A stretch of 64,000 nt of DNA from Ramazzottius varieornatus (GCA_001949185.1 BDGG01000001.1:1546263-1610262), one strand, 5' to 3'; positions 30,310 to 42,798 are shown, counted from the first letter of the stretch. Numbers and translations are program-made. The notes: generated by a model not told the origin, from the sequence alone.

Positions 30310-30897
30310 TCAGGCGTTCAGTCCGGCTGTAGATCCGCTCTTCGCTGCGATCTGTAGCCTTAGATTCATGACTTCTGCCAGATAAATAAAGAAACGAATT
30401 GTACGGACTGTCGCTGCGTTTTGAAGAACGACCGTCTTACCAGACTCTAGGCATCTAGACTCATCCTTCACGCTTCTGAGCTCTGCCAGCAGTTTATCTT
30501 TGACCGTCTCCAGGCTGTCCTTCTGTTCAAGCCGGCGGTTCCGACAGCTCTTAAAAAATACTATCACAATTCATCTTACTTTTACCAACTGCCAGCGGCG
30601 CAGCCTGACACGTGACCTTGTTGGGTCATGCAGCTTATGCTACCTATGATAGCACGTGCTCAAGCAGCGCTAACAGTACTTACAGCTGCATATCCTCGAT
30701 TTTTCAACGTTCTCCTTCTCTGCTTTATCCGTTTGATTTCTTCCTTTGGCTGACCTCGTAGCCGGCGATTGAGCTCAGGGATGGTCAGGTCAACTAATTC
30801 TTTGTCGGAAACAAGCTCAGATTCCTCTCCAATCAAGTCATCGTTGTCGTCGTCTCCACGAGAAGAGTTGGTCTCCGAATGACGGGAATCCACCGAC
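30310..30897 (-). CDS. MAF: Small Maf bZIP transcription factor, 5' exon unresolved
   Basis: Small Mafs dimerise with CNC bZIP proteins or each other and bind MARE sites. Coding exons found: 30897-30684, 30549-30441, 30374-30310, in phase. The extended homology region [17 protein letters not shown] and the basic region [20 protein letters not shown] are nearly those of vertebrate MAFK ([20 protein letters not shown]). An intron splits GYAA and SCRN. There is no transactivation domain upstream, only an acidic linker ([14 protein letters not shown]), so it is of the small type. The zipper is short: about 45 residues follow the basic region, ending GSTAGLNA. The first exon shown enters in phase 2 with acceptor TTTTCGTAG at 30898. 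The initiator ATG must lie in an upstream exon at about 30950-31100 that I could not fix. Confidence 0.88.
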
Positions 30898-31033
30898 CTA
30901 CGAAAAGAACACAAGTCGCAACCGTTGTCACATCTTTCGGATCGAGTAATCCTACATTGTGGCTAGGTTCAGGAACAGGTCCAGGAACTCTGACACCTTG
31001 AGGAATATTTCCAGGTGCAATCCAGGTAAACAC

Positions 31034-31533
31034 CCAAGAAATTGCTAAACCTGCCTCGTCATCTCAAGTTCTCAACGTGTTAACGACTTGACGGTGTTAT
31101 AGTTTTACAGTAGTTTACCGTACTACTTGCCGAATCAGCTGGCGATGACGAAGCAGATATCTAAGTTAAGCTTGTCTTTTGAATTACACGACGAAGCAGA
31201 TATCTAAGTTAAGCTTGTCTTTTGAATTACACGCAGTACGTCATAAGCTTCGATCCGGTTTCCATGAGTTTGGAGCTTGATTCAGTTGGAGCCGGTGACG
31301 CACAACTTAATCAACTTCGTTGGTCCGTATCGTTGTGCACGTCGCAGTGCGCACCGATCTTGAAAACCACAGCAAATGGATTTCAATCATTTCATTTTCT
31401 CAGACCTAGCATCTCTCGTCAATTTTCTTCCGGTGAAGCGTCAGTGGTCTAACCGGTCTTCCGATTCTTCTTCGTGTGTTTATGTTTGTAGATGTGAGGC
31501 CTCGACCTGGAGGAAAACAGCTGTCACCGTGAA
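31034..31533. promoter_or_regulatory. Divergent intergenic region between Maf (-) and CDC23 (+)
   Basis: About 0.5 kb separates the two head-to-head genes and must hold both promoters. It contains a perfect 43-bp direct duplication (31147-31189 and 31190-31232). No MARE-like TGCTGA(C/G)TCAGCA site was noticed. Confidence 0.5.
31147..31232. repeat. Perfect tandem duplication of 43 bp
   Basis: Two identical adjacent units beginning GACGAAGCAGATATCTAAGT and ending GAATTACAC, with no spacer. Identity suggests a recent event. It lies in the shared Maf/CDC23 upstream region. Confidence 0.9.
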
Positions 31534-33732
31534 ATGGCCGATCTTTCGACATCGCAGCTCAGCGAGATGGATTTGTCGACTGCATCCTCTCTACCTTCTC
31601 CTACCGAAGAATTCATCCTTCCTCTCGTTTTGCGTCAGTTTCCGTACTCTACTATCAAGAATGATGTAACCCGATGTATGGTATGGTCCAGCCGTCTATG
31701 TTTCTTCCAGTCACAACGATGGGCAGCGGAGCTGCTGAGGCCGATGGAGAAGATCAAAGGCAAGGCCAAGTCTCCCTTGGCGGAAAGCGATGTCGAGCTG
31801 TTTTCCTCCGTCAACCATCCTCTCTTCTTCGTCATTATCAGCGCCATGCAAAGGTACCAATATGGAGAAGCTTTGGGTTACCTCAAGTCGCCAGAGTACG
31901 AAGAAGACGCGAAGAAGAATCACCTGTTTCGCTTCTTGTCTTTCTACTGTCGATTTCTTCATGGACAATCTTTAGCTATTCAGACGGCCGACAACCCTTT
32001 AGAATTCTCCCCGACCACCGAAAAAGATGTGAAACACCTCCAGGTAATATTTTCACCAGAAATTCCGAAATCCATTGTGGAATGTGGATATATCTCGAAT
32101 TCTGTGCAGATTTTGCGCGAACAGATAAAAGAAGAAAAGCTGATCAACGGCTTGGATTCCCTCATGAAGTACATGTACGCTGTCGTTCTCCGACAACTGG
32201 ATTCTTTCGACATGGCTTGTGATCTCCTGGCAGAAGCCATCACAGAACAGCCGTTCATGTGGTGTTTCTGGTTCGAGTTGTCCGACTGTCTTCGTTCCAC
32301 CGACCAACTCACAACCCTCCTCACTCGACTTCCGCTCCACTGGATGCGCGATTTCTTCCTCGGTCGAGCCTACCATCTGCTAAATATGCCAGAGGAGGCC
32401 TATCAGACATACAAGTACCTAAGAAAGAGTCTGTTTTCTAGCACGCCGTACGTCTTGGGGGAAATGGCCAAGGTCTGCTATGGAAGGAGGGAAACGCAGG
32501 AAGCCTTCAAGCTGATGGAAAAGATTCGAGCCAGTGAGCCCTTCCGGCTGGACGATATGGACTTCTACTCCGTAGTCCTGTACGCTCGCGGAGATAAGGT
32601 ACAGCTGAAACCCTGATGACTGTGGCATGGAAGTCTCATGAGAAGAACTGGAGAAGTGAATATTGAGCTGAGGCTGAATATCGAGTTTACAAACGAATGT
32701 CGTCATTGCGAACGCGATCGCTTACACTGTACAGAGCACAGTATAATAGCGATGACGTCATGTGCAAGTTGGTTGAATCTGGCATTCGACAGTTGGACAG
32801 GTTTTGCGAAGGTTATGTTGAAGCATCTCGTCAAGCGTTTTTTCCTTATCTTGCAGGGAAGGCTTGGGAAACTTTCAAGAGAGCTTCACGACATTGATCC
32901 CTTCACGCCGGAAACTCACATCGTCATTGGAAACTACTACAGCTTGCTGGAGCAGAGCGATCGAGCCATCGAGCACTACAGCAAAGCCTTGAGAGCCAAC
33001 TCGGAGAACCAGACCGCTTGGCTCAACCTTGGGTACGAATACATGGGCCTCAAGAACTATACAAGAGCCACTTCCAGCTTCCAGAAAGTCGTTGAACTGA
33101 ACCCGTTGGATTTGAGAGCGTGGATCAGTTTGGGGAAAGTGGCGGAAGCCGAACACAAACGACCGGAAGCTGCTCTGTACGTCTTTCCTCGTTTCAATCA
33201 TCTGGTGCTGTCCTTGTTTAAAACCCACTCTATTCTTGACAGGTACTTCTTCAAGGCTACGCAAGTCAGTCCAGCCGATCCGCGCGGCTGGAAAGCCTTG
33301 GGGAACGTCTGCGAGTTGATGGAGAAGATGGAAGACGCCATGAAAGCGTACTGGCAAGCATACTTGTGTGGTGAGAAAGAAGAACCTGTGCTGGTGAAGT
33401 TAGGTAAACTTTACGAGAAGGCAAACCAGAAAAAGAGCGCTTTGACTGTGTACGAGAAGTACGTGGAGAGCTGTGAGGAGATGGTGGCGAACGCGAAGGG
33501 CAAGGAGGACCTCGGTAGAAGTGGTTACTTGTCCGAACTGATGTTCGTAATGCAGTTCATAACGCTCGAATACAAGGATGAAGGAAGGGAAGATGACGCC
33601 ATGGCGCTGGAGAAACAGGTGGAAAGGCTAAAGAATGGGAATGACGGCAAGAAGAAAGCGGCGGAAGTTCTAACGCCTGGAAAGAGTTTCAATGAGTCTG
33701 TCTCGATGGATCTCAGTACTGACGAGCAATAG
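31534..33732 (+). CDS. CDC23: Anaphase-promoting complex subunit 8 (CDC23), 624 aa, three exons
   Basis: TPR subunit of the APC/C ubiquitin ligase, which drives mitotic exit. Exons 31534-32598, 32857-33176 and 33243-33732 join in phase to 625 codons. The family is shown by aligned blocks: YMYAVVLRQLDSFDMA (human YLYGVVLRKLDLVKEA), HWMRDFFLGRAY (human TWMKEFFLAHIY), PFRLDDMDFYSVVLY (human PYRIENMDTFSNLLY), HIVIGNYYSLLEQSDRAIEH (human CCVIGNYYSLRSQHEKAALY), and GYEYMGLKNYTRATSSFQ. Several TPR units are visible between about residues 360 and 530. The length is close to the human 597 aa. The C-terminus is Lys/Glu-rich and ends MDLSTDEQ. The ATG at 31534 is the first in the open frame. Confidence 0.93.
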
Positions 33733-34212
33733 TTTCGGTTTCCGCTTTCCAGAATATTTCAGTGTTGTATTTTCTGCCTGACAGAATGGAGTTTTTTCGT
33801 ACAATGATGACTTTTCGGAATGATTAGGTTTGTTGACGGAAGGAAATGAACTGGCATCCCAACTTCCCGGAAACGAATGATACAACCGATTTCTAGTACT
33901 GTAACAGTTCTCTGTTCAACATCTTCGAACAGAGAATGGAAACACAACCAACGTCAACAGGAACAAAAGCAAAAATCTTAAAATTCTCAAATGGGGAGGA
34001 GTACAAAGTTCGAAACAGATGAGACAATCTTCGGCATGACGGCATGACTGCAAACTAAGTGATTGTAAAGACTGGAAAGTAGTTCCGACGCGACCAACTT
34101 TATATTTCAGAAGGAAAAAACAACATGGAAAACAACTCCGAAAAGTACACCACTGCAGTTCAACGAAGCGACAAACAAAAGCTGAAAGATCCTAAACCCC
34201 TCACGTATGTAT

Positions 34213-35303
34213 CTAAAAATAATGTCCGTTGTGGTAAAGATAGTCGACGACTTCTTCTTTCAAGAAATACTGACGGAAAGTTTTGGATGGAGCACAGCGG
34301 TTGCAGACGTAGGCTTGGTTGTCACTTTTTCTGCATCGGAACACACAGATTGAATGATGCCACTCGTCACAATTGTCACACTGGGTCATACTGAAGAGCT
34401 CTTCGTGGGAGTACTTTCCACAAAAACAGTTGGTCACATCAACATTCCGTCCCTGTAAGCAGAACGACAAGCAACTCACGCATGGAAATTGTAAAAATGT
34501 GATCGTCGAAATTTCAGATTATAATGGAAGTTTCGCACTTACACCAGCATTTGCCTTCCTCTGTTCAGCCATTCTTCTGCGCTGAGCTGCAACCTGTAAT
34601 CGAGGAGCTTTCTTCGGTTGAACTTTCTTCTGCGGCGCGGCTTTCTTCTGATACAGAGGAGGTTGTGCGACCGGAGAACGACCAGCTACAGACTGATGAG
34701 CTGGTTTCTTCGGAACAGTCTTGCGAGGTAGAGGAGACTTTCTGGCTTTCGCTGAAGAGACTTCCGGTGCTGGGACAGTCTTCCGCGGGCGTCCGATCTT
34801 CGGGGTAGCGAGGACGCGACGCGCAGTGGGCTTTCTCTGGAATGGAGTCTTTCCTCGCGCCATTCTTCTGACCGATTCGTGACACAGGCTGGAGGATGCA
34901 TGAGAGTCGGTAGGTGAGGGCTGGGAAGCTTCCAATGCAGCCAAGTCCGATAGACGAGACGAAGTAAGTCGCAGTGAGTGACCACGGATAGTAGCTGGAA
35001 GGTTGGGATCGACGGGCGCTGGAGCTTTCGCTTTAGCAGGACGTCCCCGCTTGGCAGCTGGTTTGGCCGGAGCCTTGGCTACAGGCTTCTTCGCAGTTTT
35101 CTGCAATCGACAGTGTAATAAGAGAATGTTAATACATCAAAGTGAGATTTGTAAGATGGGGATGCAATCCGCACCGTAGGTGGACGACGGTTTTGCTTTG
35201 CAACCAGGGGTGGTCGAGGCTTGCTGACCAGGCGCGTGGCGCTGACGTCCATTGCTCTAGATTTGGAGCTCCTGGGACTGGTGAGCAGACTGATCTTGCT
35301 CAT
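34213..35303 (-). CDS. PHD-finger chromatin protein with AT-hook-like repeats, 308 aa
   Basis: Exons 35303-35175, 35100-34543 and 34452-34213 join in phase 0 to 309 codons. The first two thirds are Lys/Pro/Ala-rich with AT-hook-like cores (KRGRPAK, IGRPRKTV), as in DNA-binding linker regions. The C-terminal exon encodes a PHD finger: NCFCG, then TQCDNCDEWHHSICV, then VCNRCAP, which supplies the C4-H-C3 ligand series. A histone H3K4-reader role is likely for the fold but not shown. The His-His after Trp replaces the usual Trp-Phe/Tyr-His. The specific orthologue is not clear. It is convergent with CDC23, with 480 bp between the stops. Confidence 0.8.
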
Positions 35304-35604
35304 TCTGCAAGTAACAAACCATCAAGGAACATGGAAGGACTACAGTGAAACCTGATGAACCGGTCGTATGAAGACTGCTTCGGCTTCAGGCTTTCAGCTC
35401 CACAAGATGGAGAATCCAGAACGCACTCACCTTCTTCCGCAGCTGTGTGCAACAGGAACCGGTTTTCTGCGAAGCTTATACAGCGCAAGGTATGGAACGA
35501 ACTTTTGCTCGGAAATCAGAAGGAAACAAACCCGGACAAACATTCAAAATGAAGGTCGCGCTGAACGGAGAAAATGCCAAAATCAGAATTAATTTTCATT
35601 TCAA

Positions 35605-36704
35605 TATAGAGATTGCGAGGACAGGTCAGGTCCATAAAAAGCCACTCCCATCTTTCGGTCTCATGTTTCGACGGGTCGTGGGCCGGCTCGAACACGGTGA
35701 AACGCTGCTATTGGTCGACCGGGAAACCGAGACTTCGATTCAGACCGTGCGCGACTGGTCTCATGGAAAACTGAAATTTTGATGAGACCGATTTCTGAGA
35801 CCGTCCGGTAAATTATCTCCTCTAACTTTAGCGTATTTCTGCGCGTTCCGGAGCCTGAAGACTGCCCCTTTCGTGATTTTGGACCGCAGCGTGCGGTGTC
35901 GAACTTTTACGTGGGAGTTCGACATAACATTACACGCATCTACCCCTACTTCAGTGGCGCACTTCCAGTCCCACGATGCCCGAGGAATCGCGACTTGCGC
36001 TTGGAGATTTGCTATTATCCGTGAACTTCATAGCACCAGGATACTTCCAGATTACCAGAGGCTAGGAGCCTGGCTAGCCAGCTGAAATTCGACGGACGAG
36101 AGCGATATACATCTTTCAGACTTTCGGCAACCTCGGCGCAGTGAGCATTAAGCAACAATGCTCAGGATTCCATGACATCCACGATGGCCGCTTTCTCCAC
36201 AAAGCAACCAGTTGAGGATGCCGATTATGTGGTCTGCGGGTGTTTGTATAGCCGGCTAGCCAGGCGTAGGACAGTAGGAAGCTGCACTAAAGTTGCTGGA
36301 TTAGAAAATGAGAAAACATGCGTATCCCCCGCGTTATCAGATATGTCCTTGATGTGCCTCATTTGACTTTCGCCTTATCGTGCGTGTTATGATCTCCTTT
36401 TCGTGTCATGCGTTGGAGTTCGGGAGAGTAAAAGATGGTCAAGAGTTTAGACACTACTGCGGATCCGGTCAGAGCTTTTTACTTCCGGTCGGCAGAACAA
36501 GGATTGCGATATGAGAGTGCACAAACGTGAGACCGTGAGGCGAAATTCTTCCCATGCACAGACGGTGACATCACTTTTGACTTTCATAAAGCTTCATAAA
36601 GCTGATCGGGGCGGAGTTGACTTGTCCATATCTGAGACTGAACCCTGAGAGTCGCGAATATGACGGCAGTTTATGAGACCTGACCTGTCCTCGCAAGCTC
36701 TATA
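35605..36704. mobile_element. 1.1-kb element bounded by 34-35-bp inverted repeats
   Basis: The left arm is at 35605-35638 (TATAGAGATTGCGAGGACAG...). The right arm at 36670-36704 reads as its reverse complement with about three differences and one base of length change. The arms start with TATAGAG, so a TA target is possible. The interior has no transposase-like frame, so this is a non-autonomous or decayed DNA transposon. Confidence 0.7.
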
Positions 36705-37020
36705 ATGTCAAAGGCAGATCCGTGCCGACATCTACGCATTTGCGAGGGCTCCGCCCAAAAGGCTGGCCTTCCAGCGGAGCTATAGAATGAATTATAGACC
36801 GCTTGAGTCATCGTAGGAAGCTGTTCAGGCATTCTAAAGTCCTTAAACTGGGGAAAATATGGCAAACCTGAGCCTAGGGCGGAAAGATAGAAGGATGGGA
36901 ACCAAGGTTCATTCACATCTGACGTAACTAAAAGCCCGGACCGGTTACCACGCCCATTGACCAATAAACAGGAAGAACGGGCCAATAAACCAGCTGTGAT
37001 TGGGCGGTCAACCTATCAAT

Positions 37021-37185
37021 GCCAATGGCTAGTATCGGTGGTCAAATATAGCAGAACCAATGTCCGGCCCCCAGTGCTCAACCTAGAAAGACCAATGGTC
37101 AACCCCTAGTGGTCAAGACAGCAAGACCAACGGTTAGCCACTAGTGGTCAATCTACCAAGATCAATGGTCAACCAACCTACCCAC
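37021..37185. repeat. Minisatellite of 33-36-bp units
   Basis: About four and a half units start at 37021, 37054, 37090, 37125 and 37160, each opening with (GA)CCAATGGTC-like sequence and containing CTAGTGGTCAA. Units differ by several substitutions, so the array is not recent. Confidence 0.8.
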
Positions 37186-40100
37186 CCACCCTGGCGATTG
37201 TACCATTGTACCATCCTGTACCTTCCTACCTCGTTACCCAGCCACGTGGCTGCCGATCGTACAGCAGGCAGCACGAGTTACGCCATACCCTGTCGGTCGT
37301 ACTATTGTCCGACCGGCAGGGTCCTGAGAGTCATCATCTCTTTGATCAACTAGCCGAATTTTGATTGATCAGACACAAACTCATGATTAAGCAAAACCTG
37401 AAGAATTGGAAAAACCAGTAAAAAAAAGGGGAATCGTCCTGATAAAAACGGATCGTGTTGTCTTTGGCTCGAGCTACCTCTGATGAGTTTGCGATTCAGA
37501 GTCCCCTTGTTTGTTACTAGTATTGTTCAGCAAGTTACCAACTTCTTTACGCGATTGACCAGGCAATGGGGAGACTGCGGAAACTCGTCAGGGACGACAT
37601 GGGCGCAGCATCAAGGAATCACTTGCCAATGTGGTCGTTTTTTTGAATGGATTTCCTGATCCTGATCCTGATCCTTACGCCTCGTCTCTGACAGGTTTCC
37701 GCATTAGACTGATTGCGGGGCACTCCCCAGGCGATCAAGGGTGAAATCATCATCAGGGTTTCGGTTTACAATCAAACAGGGACGAGGCCCTGATTGGTTG
37801 AAACGAAGCCTGACAACTTTTCACCGATCCTGATGAGCCCGGAGTAATGATGAGCATTACACGCAGATGGTCCGTATAATGTGAAGTGCAATGTAAAATA
37901 GTATCACTGTAAAAGCGTATTTTCTAGTGTACATTTTACAGACCGAGTGGTTTGTAACGCCTAAAAGTTACAAGGAGCGACGAAAACGACGAACCAGCTG
38001 TGTCTATGTTTACATAGAATATGGCTCTTAGTAATTGTCTTCCAGACAAAGATAAAAATACAGTTACAAAATGACTATTAATTATTTATAGTCAATTATT
38101 AATTATTTAAATTACTTTTATGAATCAGTCTTTTCAGTTTGTCCTACACGAGAATTACATTACACAACAAGCTGAATTTTATAGGATCATTCGATAGCTA
38201 GAATCAGTCTAAACAAGACTTCATGAGAGGATAAGTGTGGATTATCCCGGATCTGGCCACTTCTGAAACAAAAGAAGGAGCACTTCTAGCATCGAAACTC
38301 AAATTGCAAATAGAGATAGGATGCCGGCCGGAGGCCAGCGAAATTTACCAAATTCTGCTTCAAAAGACATTCAAGACTTACTGTCGAGAACATGGAACAA
38401 GCCGGACAAACCAAAGCGACTTACTTGACCGATCACACACGATTCGAACGAAAAATAATGCGTGCCACAAGTTGCGCATCTGGTTCTGATAAGGAGTGGA
38501 ACATGTAAGGATAGCAACTATTCAGCCGCCTTGGCTGTTGTTCCGGACATTGATCGTCTGATTGAGCAGCATTTCCCGGTTTAACTTCAGATACACCTTG
38601 ACTGAATAGAACAGCTGCACTCCTGTGTTTGGACCTGATACATGCGTACGATTCCGTTCAGAAACATAGATTAAGAGGATCAGAGATTTTATCGGTTGAT
38701 CTCCTCCGGTAGCGGACTGTTCGATAGGTAACCTCAGCTTTGTGGAACGGCCGTTCGATAGCTCTTCCAGCTGTTTGAACATTCAAAGCCAATGTAGGCT
38801 TGAGTGGTTGTGCAGGAGGTTTGCCATCTGGAGAGTCTTGGGGTCTATCGTTGGTGAAACGGAGCTTAGACTACGTTTAGCAAAAAGTGAAATTCTGGAA
38901 TAATCTTGTTTTTCCAACTCCCATCCAACTTATCATTGCTAACGGATCTTTCTGGTCAGTTTTTTGCCTTGGAAGTTGTGCGGTGTTTCCTGCTTGCTTA
39001 CCTGTTTCGTGATGAACAATACACACACAATGGATAATTATGGGACAGTAAAAAGTTTGGGATAGGCCTTTTCGCTACGGCGGTATGGTAGCACGTTCGT
39101 ACACGACCGAATCACGCTCAAGTACTTTTCAACACTTTTTCACAGTTGAAGTTCCATTTTACCGTTCTCCCCGCCTGACCCATGACTTTTCTGTCTTTTA
39201 ATTACCCATCACGAGTGTACAAAGCAATGAAAGCATTAGAGGAAGAATATAAACGCATGCACAAAGCGTAAAGCGTGGTGAGAGCGTGACAAGTGACGTA
39301 AAGTATTTGCGGAAAAACGGAGCTGCGGCTACTGTAATGTCATGCGATGTCTCGCACACGATCGGACAGTGTAGTTACAATCAACAGTCAAGGTAGACGG
39401 ACCAGAGAGACCAGAGGGGTAGAGTGACCGCTGTGTAATAAAGTGTGTATATCGAAGAGCCGCAAAACATGGAAGCAGTAGAGGCACTTACCACTATTAA
39501 CGAACAGTACCGTTGGTCTAATCAGCACATAGGCCACGTCCCGGCACGGTCGGCTACATTACGGTTAATTACCTGTGTGCGGCTCGTGGCGATGGGTTGT
39601 ACTTGTGCGTTGCAATAACGGCGGAACAGCGTGCCGCATCTAATCGAGACTTCTTACGAACCGCCTGACCGTAATCAATGGATCGTAACGAGCTCAAAAC
39701 CATAGTTCATAAAAAGTAACAGGGTAGAACCATGATGAACGAAGACACATAAGGGCGTTACACAGAACTGACGTGAAAGACTTCAATATCTGCGCTGAAC
39801 ATATGGATCCGTTCTCTTGAGACGGTTCTTTGTGATTTTTTCAACAAGTTTCGCAACTTGGGTGAGCCGCCGAGAAAGGAAGTGAAGTCGCATTTCAAAG
39901 TAGAACTAAGCCATCCCATGTGCTGTCTTGACCTGGAGACTTCAGTCTCGATGTTTTGTTCTATTTCAAAAGTGTTGTCCTTACCCAGGCACACTTGCAA
40001 GGCAGGTTTCTGAACTTGGTTCCAAGACAGTCATTCGGAGTGCGATCCGTGAAGACTGCCATGAAACTACCGACAGGGTTGCCTTTCGCGGCTTCGTCTG

Positions 40101-40309
40101 GATGAGCACGACAGACTTCAGAAGTCCCTTTTATTATAGTTATTGAGTTCTCCGCTTCGGTCTGATTAGTTTGTTACACCGTTCTGCTGACGCAGATTGC
40201 GAAGCATGGCGCACCTGTCAACCCAATATAATGAGGTTAGCGTGAATCAGAGTCTCCGTAGGATTTTTGGCTCATCGTCGCCCCATAAGTACCGGTAATG
40301 TATTCCGCT

Positions 40310-40669
40310 CAGTATTGCCTCCGGCTCCAAGGTCCTGCGCAGTCGCGTGACATGCAAATGAACTACACCCTATGTAGTTTTTACTGTGCAACGGGCCGAT
40401 TGTGGACCAACGCGTTACCACTTGTTATGCCAGAACCTCTGTACATGTTAGATGATCAGGAAGAGAGTTTGGATATTCCTGATGATTTAGAAGCGTCTTT
40501 CGAGTGGAGTTTCGCTTCGGTGGAAGATTGATTCACGGAAGAACAAAGTGTTACTGTGCTTTAATGGATCGCTGTCCTCGATTGAAGACACGGACACTTT
40601 TCTGTCCCCGCCAGGTAATCTTTACGGGCATGTCACGTGACTGCACAGAACCTAGGAGGTAATACAGTA
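40310..40669. mobile_element. TIR element, copy 2 (partner of 10860-11223)
   Basis: Very similar to copy 1 across about 360 bp in the same orientation; the left TIR is partly degraded and the right TIR intact (ends GGTAATACAGTA). The internal frame keeps the same C-terminal reading (LDIPDDLEASFEWSF...) and the same stop at about 40531. Confidence 0.8.
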
Positions 40670-41733
40670 CCTTCCAAATAGGAGTCCTTCGGTTCAACAA
40701 TCACTCAGCGTCTCTCTTCTCGCTTGCAGAAGGCCTAAACAACAGTACATGTACCACATCACTCATGCAATATGTCAGATGGGCTCTGAGCTTACCGTTA
40801 ATCTCTGGGAAATTGATAAGATATCTAGGGTGTACAGCCGCTACAGCGTCCGAATATGATGATATGGAACTGTGCAAACTCAACCACAAACTGCAAGGGT
40901 CACGTCCACCAGTAATCCAAGCGTTCACAGGCGGCGAGGAAAGAAGCAGGAAGAAGGAAGCTAAGAAGCTTTGTGGAGCACGGGATATCTTGGTTCGGGA
41001 ATGTCCATCGGCTGCGTTTTTCGCTAGCAGGGATAAGGCTGTTCAGCGTCGATGTTCCGGTAACAGCATTTCTCCGTCGCTAGCTGCTTCCAAACGACAT
41101 ACCTGCAATACGTCCTGCGGAGAAAAACTGGACAGGGAGACGCTCCAGTATGACACAGATTTGTCAGATCCTTGCCAAGCGCGAAAGGAATGATGGGGAA
41201 AGCGGGAAATCTTTTGACGAGTATAGCTGCTTACGCAATAACATGGTGATTTCATGTAGAAATGATTCATGTGCCACGTGCCTGCCCACCCGTAAACCAT
41301 GTTGGTCTACCCACGTAGTTCGATATTTACCTACGGTAGCAGCTCCGTAGTGAGCCGTATTTAGGTGGTTGCCGGACCTATGTCACAAACGCAGGCGCTT
41401 CATGTGCCTGCATACATAGTTTATGCGCAGCAGCTCGCTCTGTCAGGTTAGGCTGGACCGTCGGATCCTCTGAGCAGCTAAGGGTCATCGGATGTTATCC
41501 CTTTGACCTCGACTGTCAACTGAAGCTAGTCCGGCAATGAGTTTATCATTGAAAGACTGGCGTGACGTACGTACGCGTTCCTCTACCCCCTCTAGTCTCT
41601 CTGGACGCACGCTGTTATAGACCGAGGTAGCAGAGTGCCACGCGACCAAACATGAATCAGTACGAAAAAGGAAAACTGTAAGTCACGCCACAAAACGTTA
41701 CCGCTGCACCACAAAGACATTCGCGAGACCTAG

Positions 41734-42144
41734 ATGTTCGTGGATCGACTCATGTTCCGTCTTATATTTTTAAACTTATTACTAGTACTAATTGTAATTC
41801 CTACCCCAATTAGCGTTTGCGGTCTTCCCAGGCAGATGTTCCCGGTCCTTATGTTTGGGCGGGATTTTCCCGGTAAGTACTCTAATTCTGGACTCGTTTG
41901 GGTGGGAATATTCCCGGCATTCCCGGCCTTAGTCCAGGTGTGCGTCCAGCGTCCAACACTCAGCGTTGCTGACTTTCGTCTACCAAGGTTATCCTTGTGC
42001 TGCATCTGCGAAACTTCCGAGACTCACTTCCTTTGGTCAGTATGCACGGACGACGGCCTAACGCAGGAATGCGAGAAGAAACGCAGCGCCAAGCAGAAAA
42101 GGAACCATAGCTTACCGTGCAAGTCGTTACTCGCTGGCCTTTAG
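41734..42144 (+). CDS. Possible secreted hypothetical protein, 136 aa
   Basis: An ATG-initiated frame with a hydrophobic N-terminus (LIFLNLLLVLIVIPTP) that looks like a signal peptide, followed by a Pro/Phe-rich and then a Cys-containing chain. There are no splice partners, no known domain and no homology cue, and it sits in the repeat-rich region, so it may be chance. Confidence 0.2.
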   Translation: MFVDRLMFRLIFLNLLLVLIVIPTPISVCGLPRQMFPVLMFGRDFPGKYSNSGLVWVGIFPAFPALVQVCVQRPTLSVADFRLPRLSLCCICETSETHFLWSVCTDDGLTQECEKKRSAKQKRNHSLPCKSLLAGL

Positions 42145-42798
42145 AGATGTACTGACGAGGACGCCGTTCCGTGTTACAGTTTACATGGCACATGTACTAG
42201 GTTTTTTTCCACTTTGTCTTTTCGTTCTGCTGAACGGATATGAGAAGTCCACGTACAGATCTTGCGGGTTGACAGAGGCTGCAAGAATTTAACCCAGCCG
42301 CAAACGTCGGCAGACAAAGCTAGCAAGCGACAACAAACACTTTGCGATCCAACGCACCCTGATTCGAAGGTATCAGGGAAGCCTGGTTGTAGGCGTGACT
42401 TCGGCCCTGCGAGCGACCCTGATAGGCTCTGTTCCAAGTAGTTCCGCAATCTCTCTAATCCCTCAAATATTTCGTTCGCAGGCGGAGCCTCTCTCTTAAA
42501 GCCTTTGTAACAAGATGACCATCAGGCGCAGCGCATGCGCAGACAACTTGTCCTCATGCAGATAGGTACACTGGTACCTCGAGTTGATTGATCTGATTGA
42601 GGGAATTTGCTGTCCCCGGAAATTCGTGTCTTGCCACATTCAGAGAGTCATTCCCGTTTGATAAGATCTTCCTCTCTCAATTGAGTCGATTCAAGTGCCT
42701 CGCTGCAGGGAACTCCCTTAAATTTATTCGTTTTGCATTCGTTTTGCGGCATGCTGGGGAGGGCCGAAACCTGAACTAGTTCCGCTCCTCAGATAGAG

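Larger units (their letters stand above)
35304..42798. other. 7.5-kb repeat-rich stretch without a convincing gene
   Basis: It contains the 1.1-kb TIR element, the minisatellite, TIR element copy 2 and hairpin half-sites at about 35954 and 40207 (each listed separately or in the findings). There is also an AT-rich tract around 38060-38120, and a small inverted repeat GCCTCGTCTCTG / CAGGGACGAGGC about 37680-37795 next to three CCTGAT units. ORFs are short and unmatched; only 41734-42144 has a signal-peptide-like start. Confidence 0.5.

Noticed and set aside
36590-36605. CATAAAGCTT tandem as a regulatory site
   Set aside because: Two short copies only; most simply a slippage duplication.
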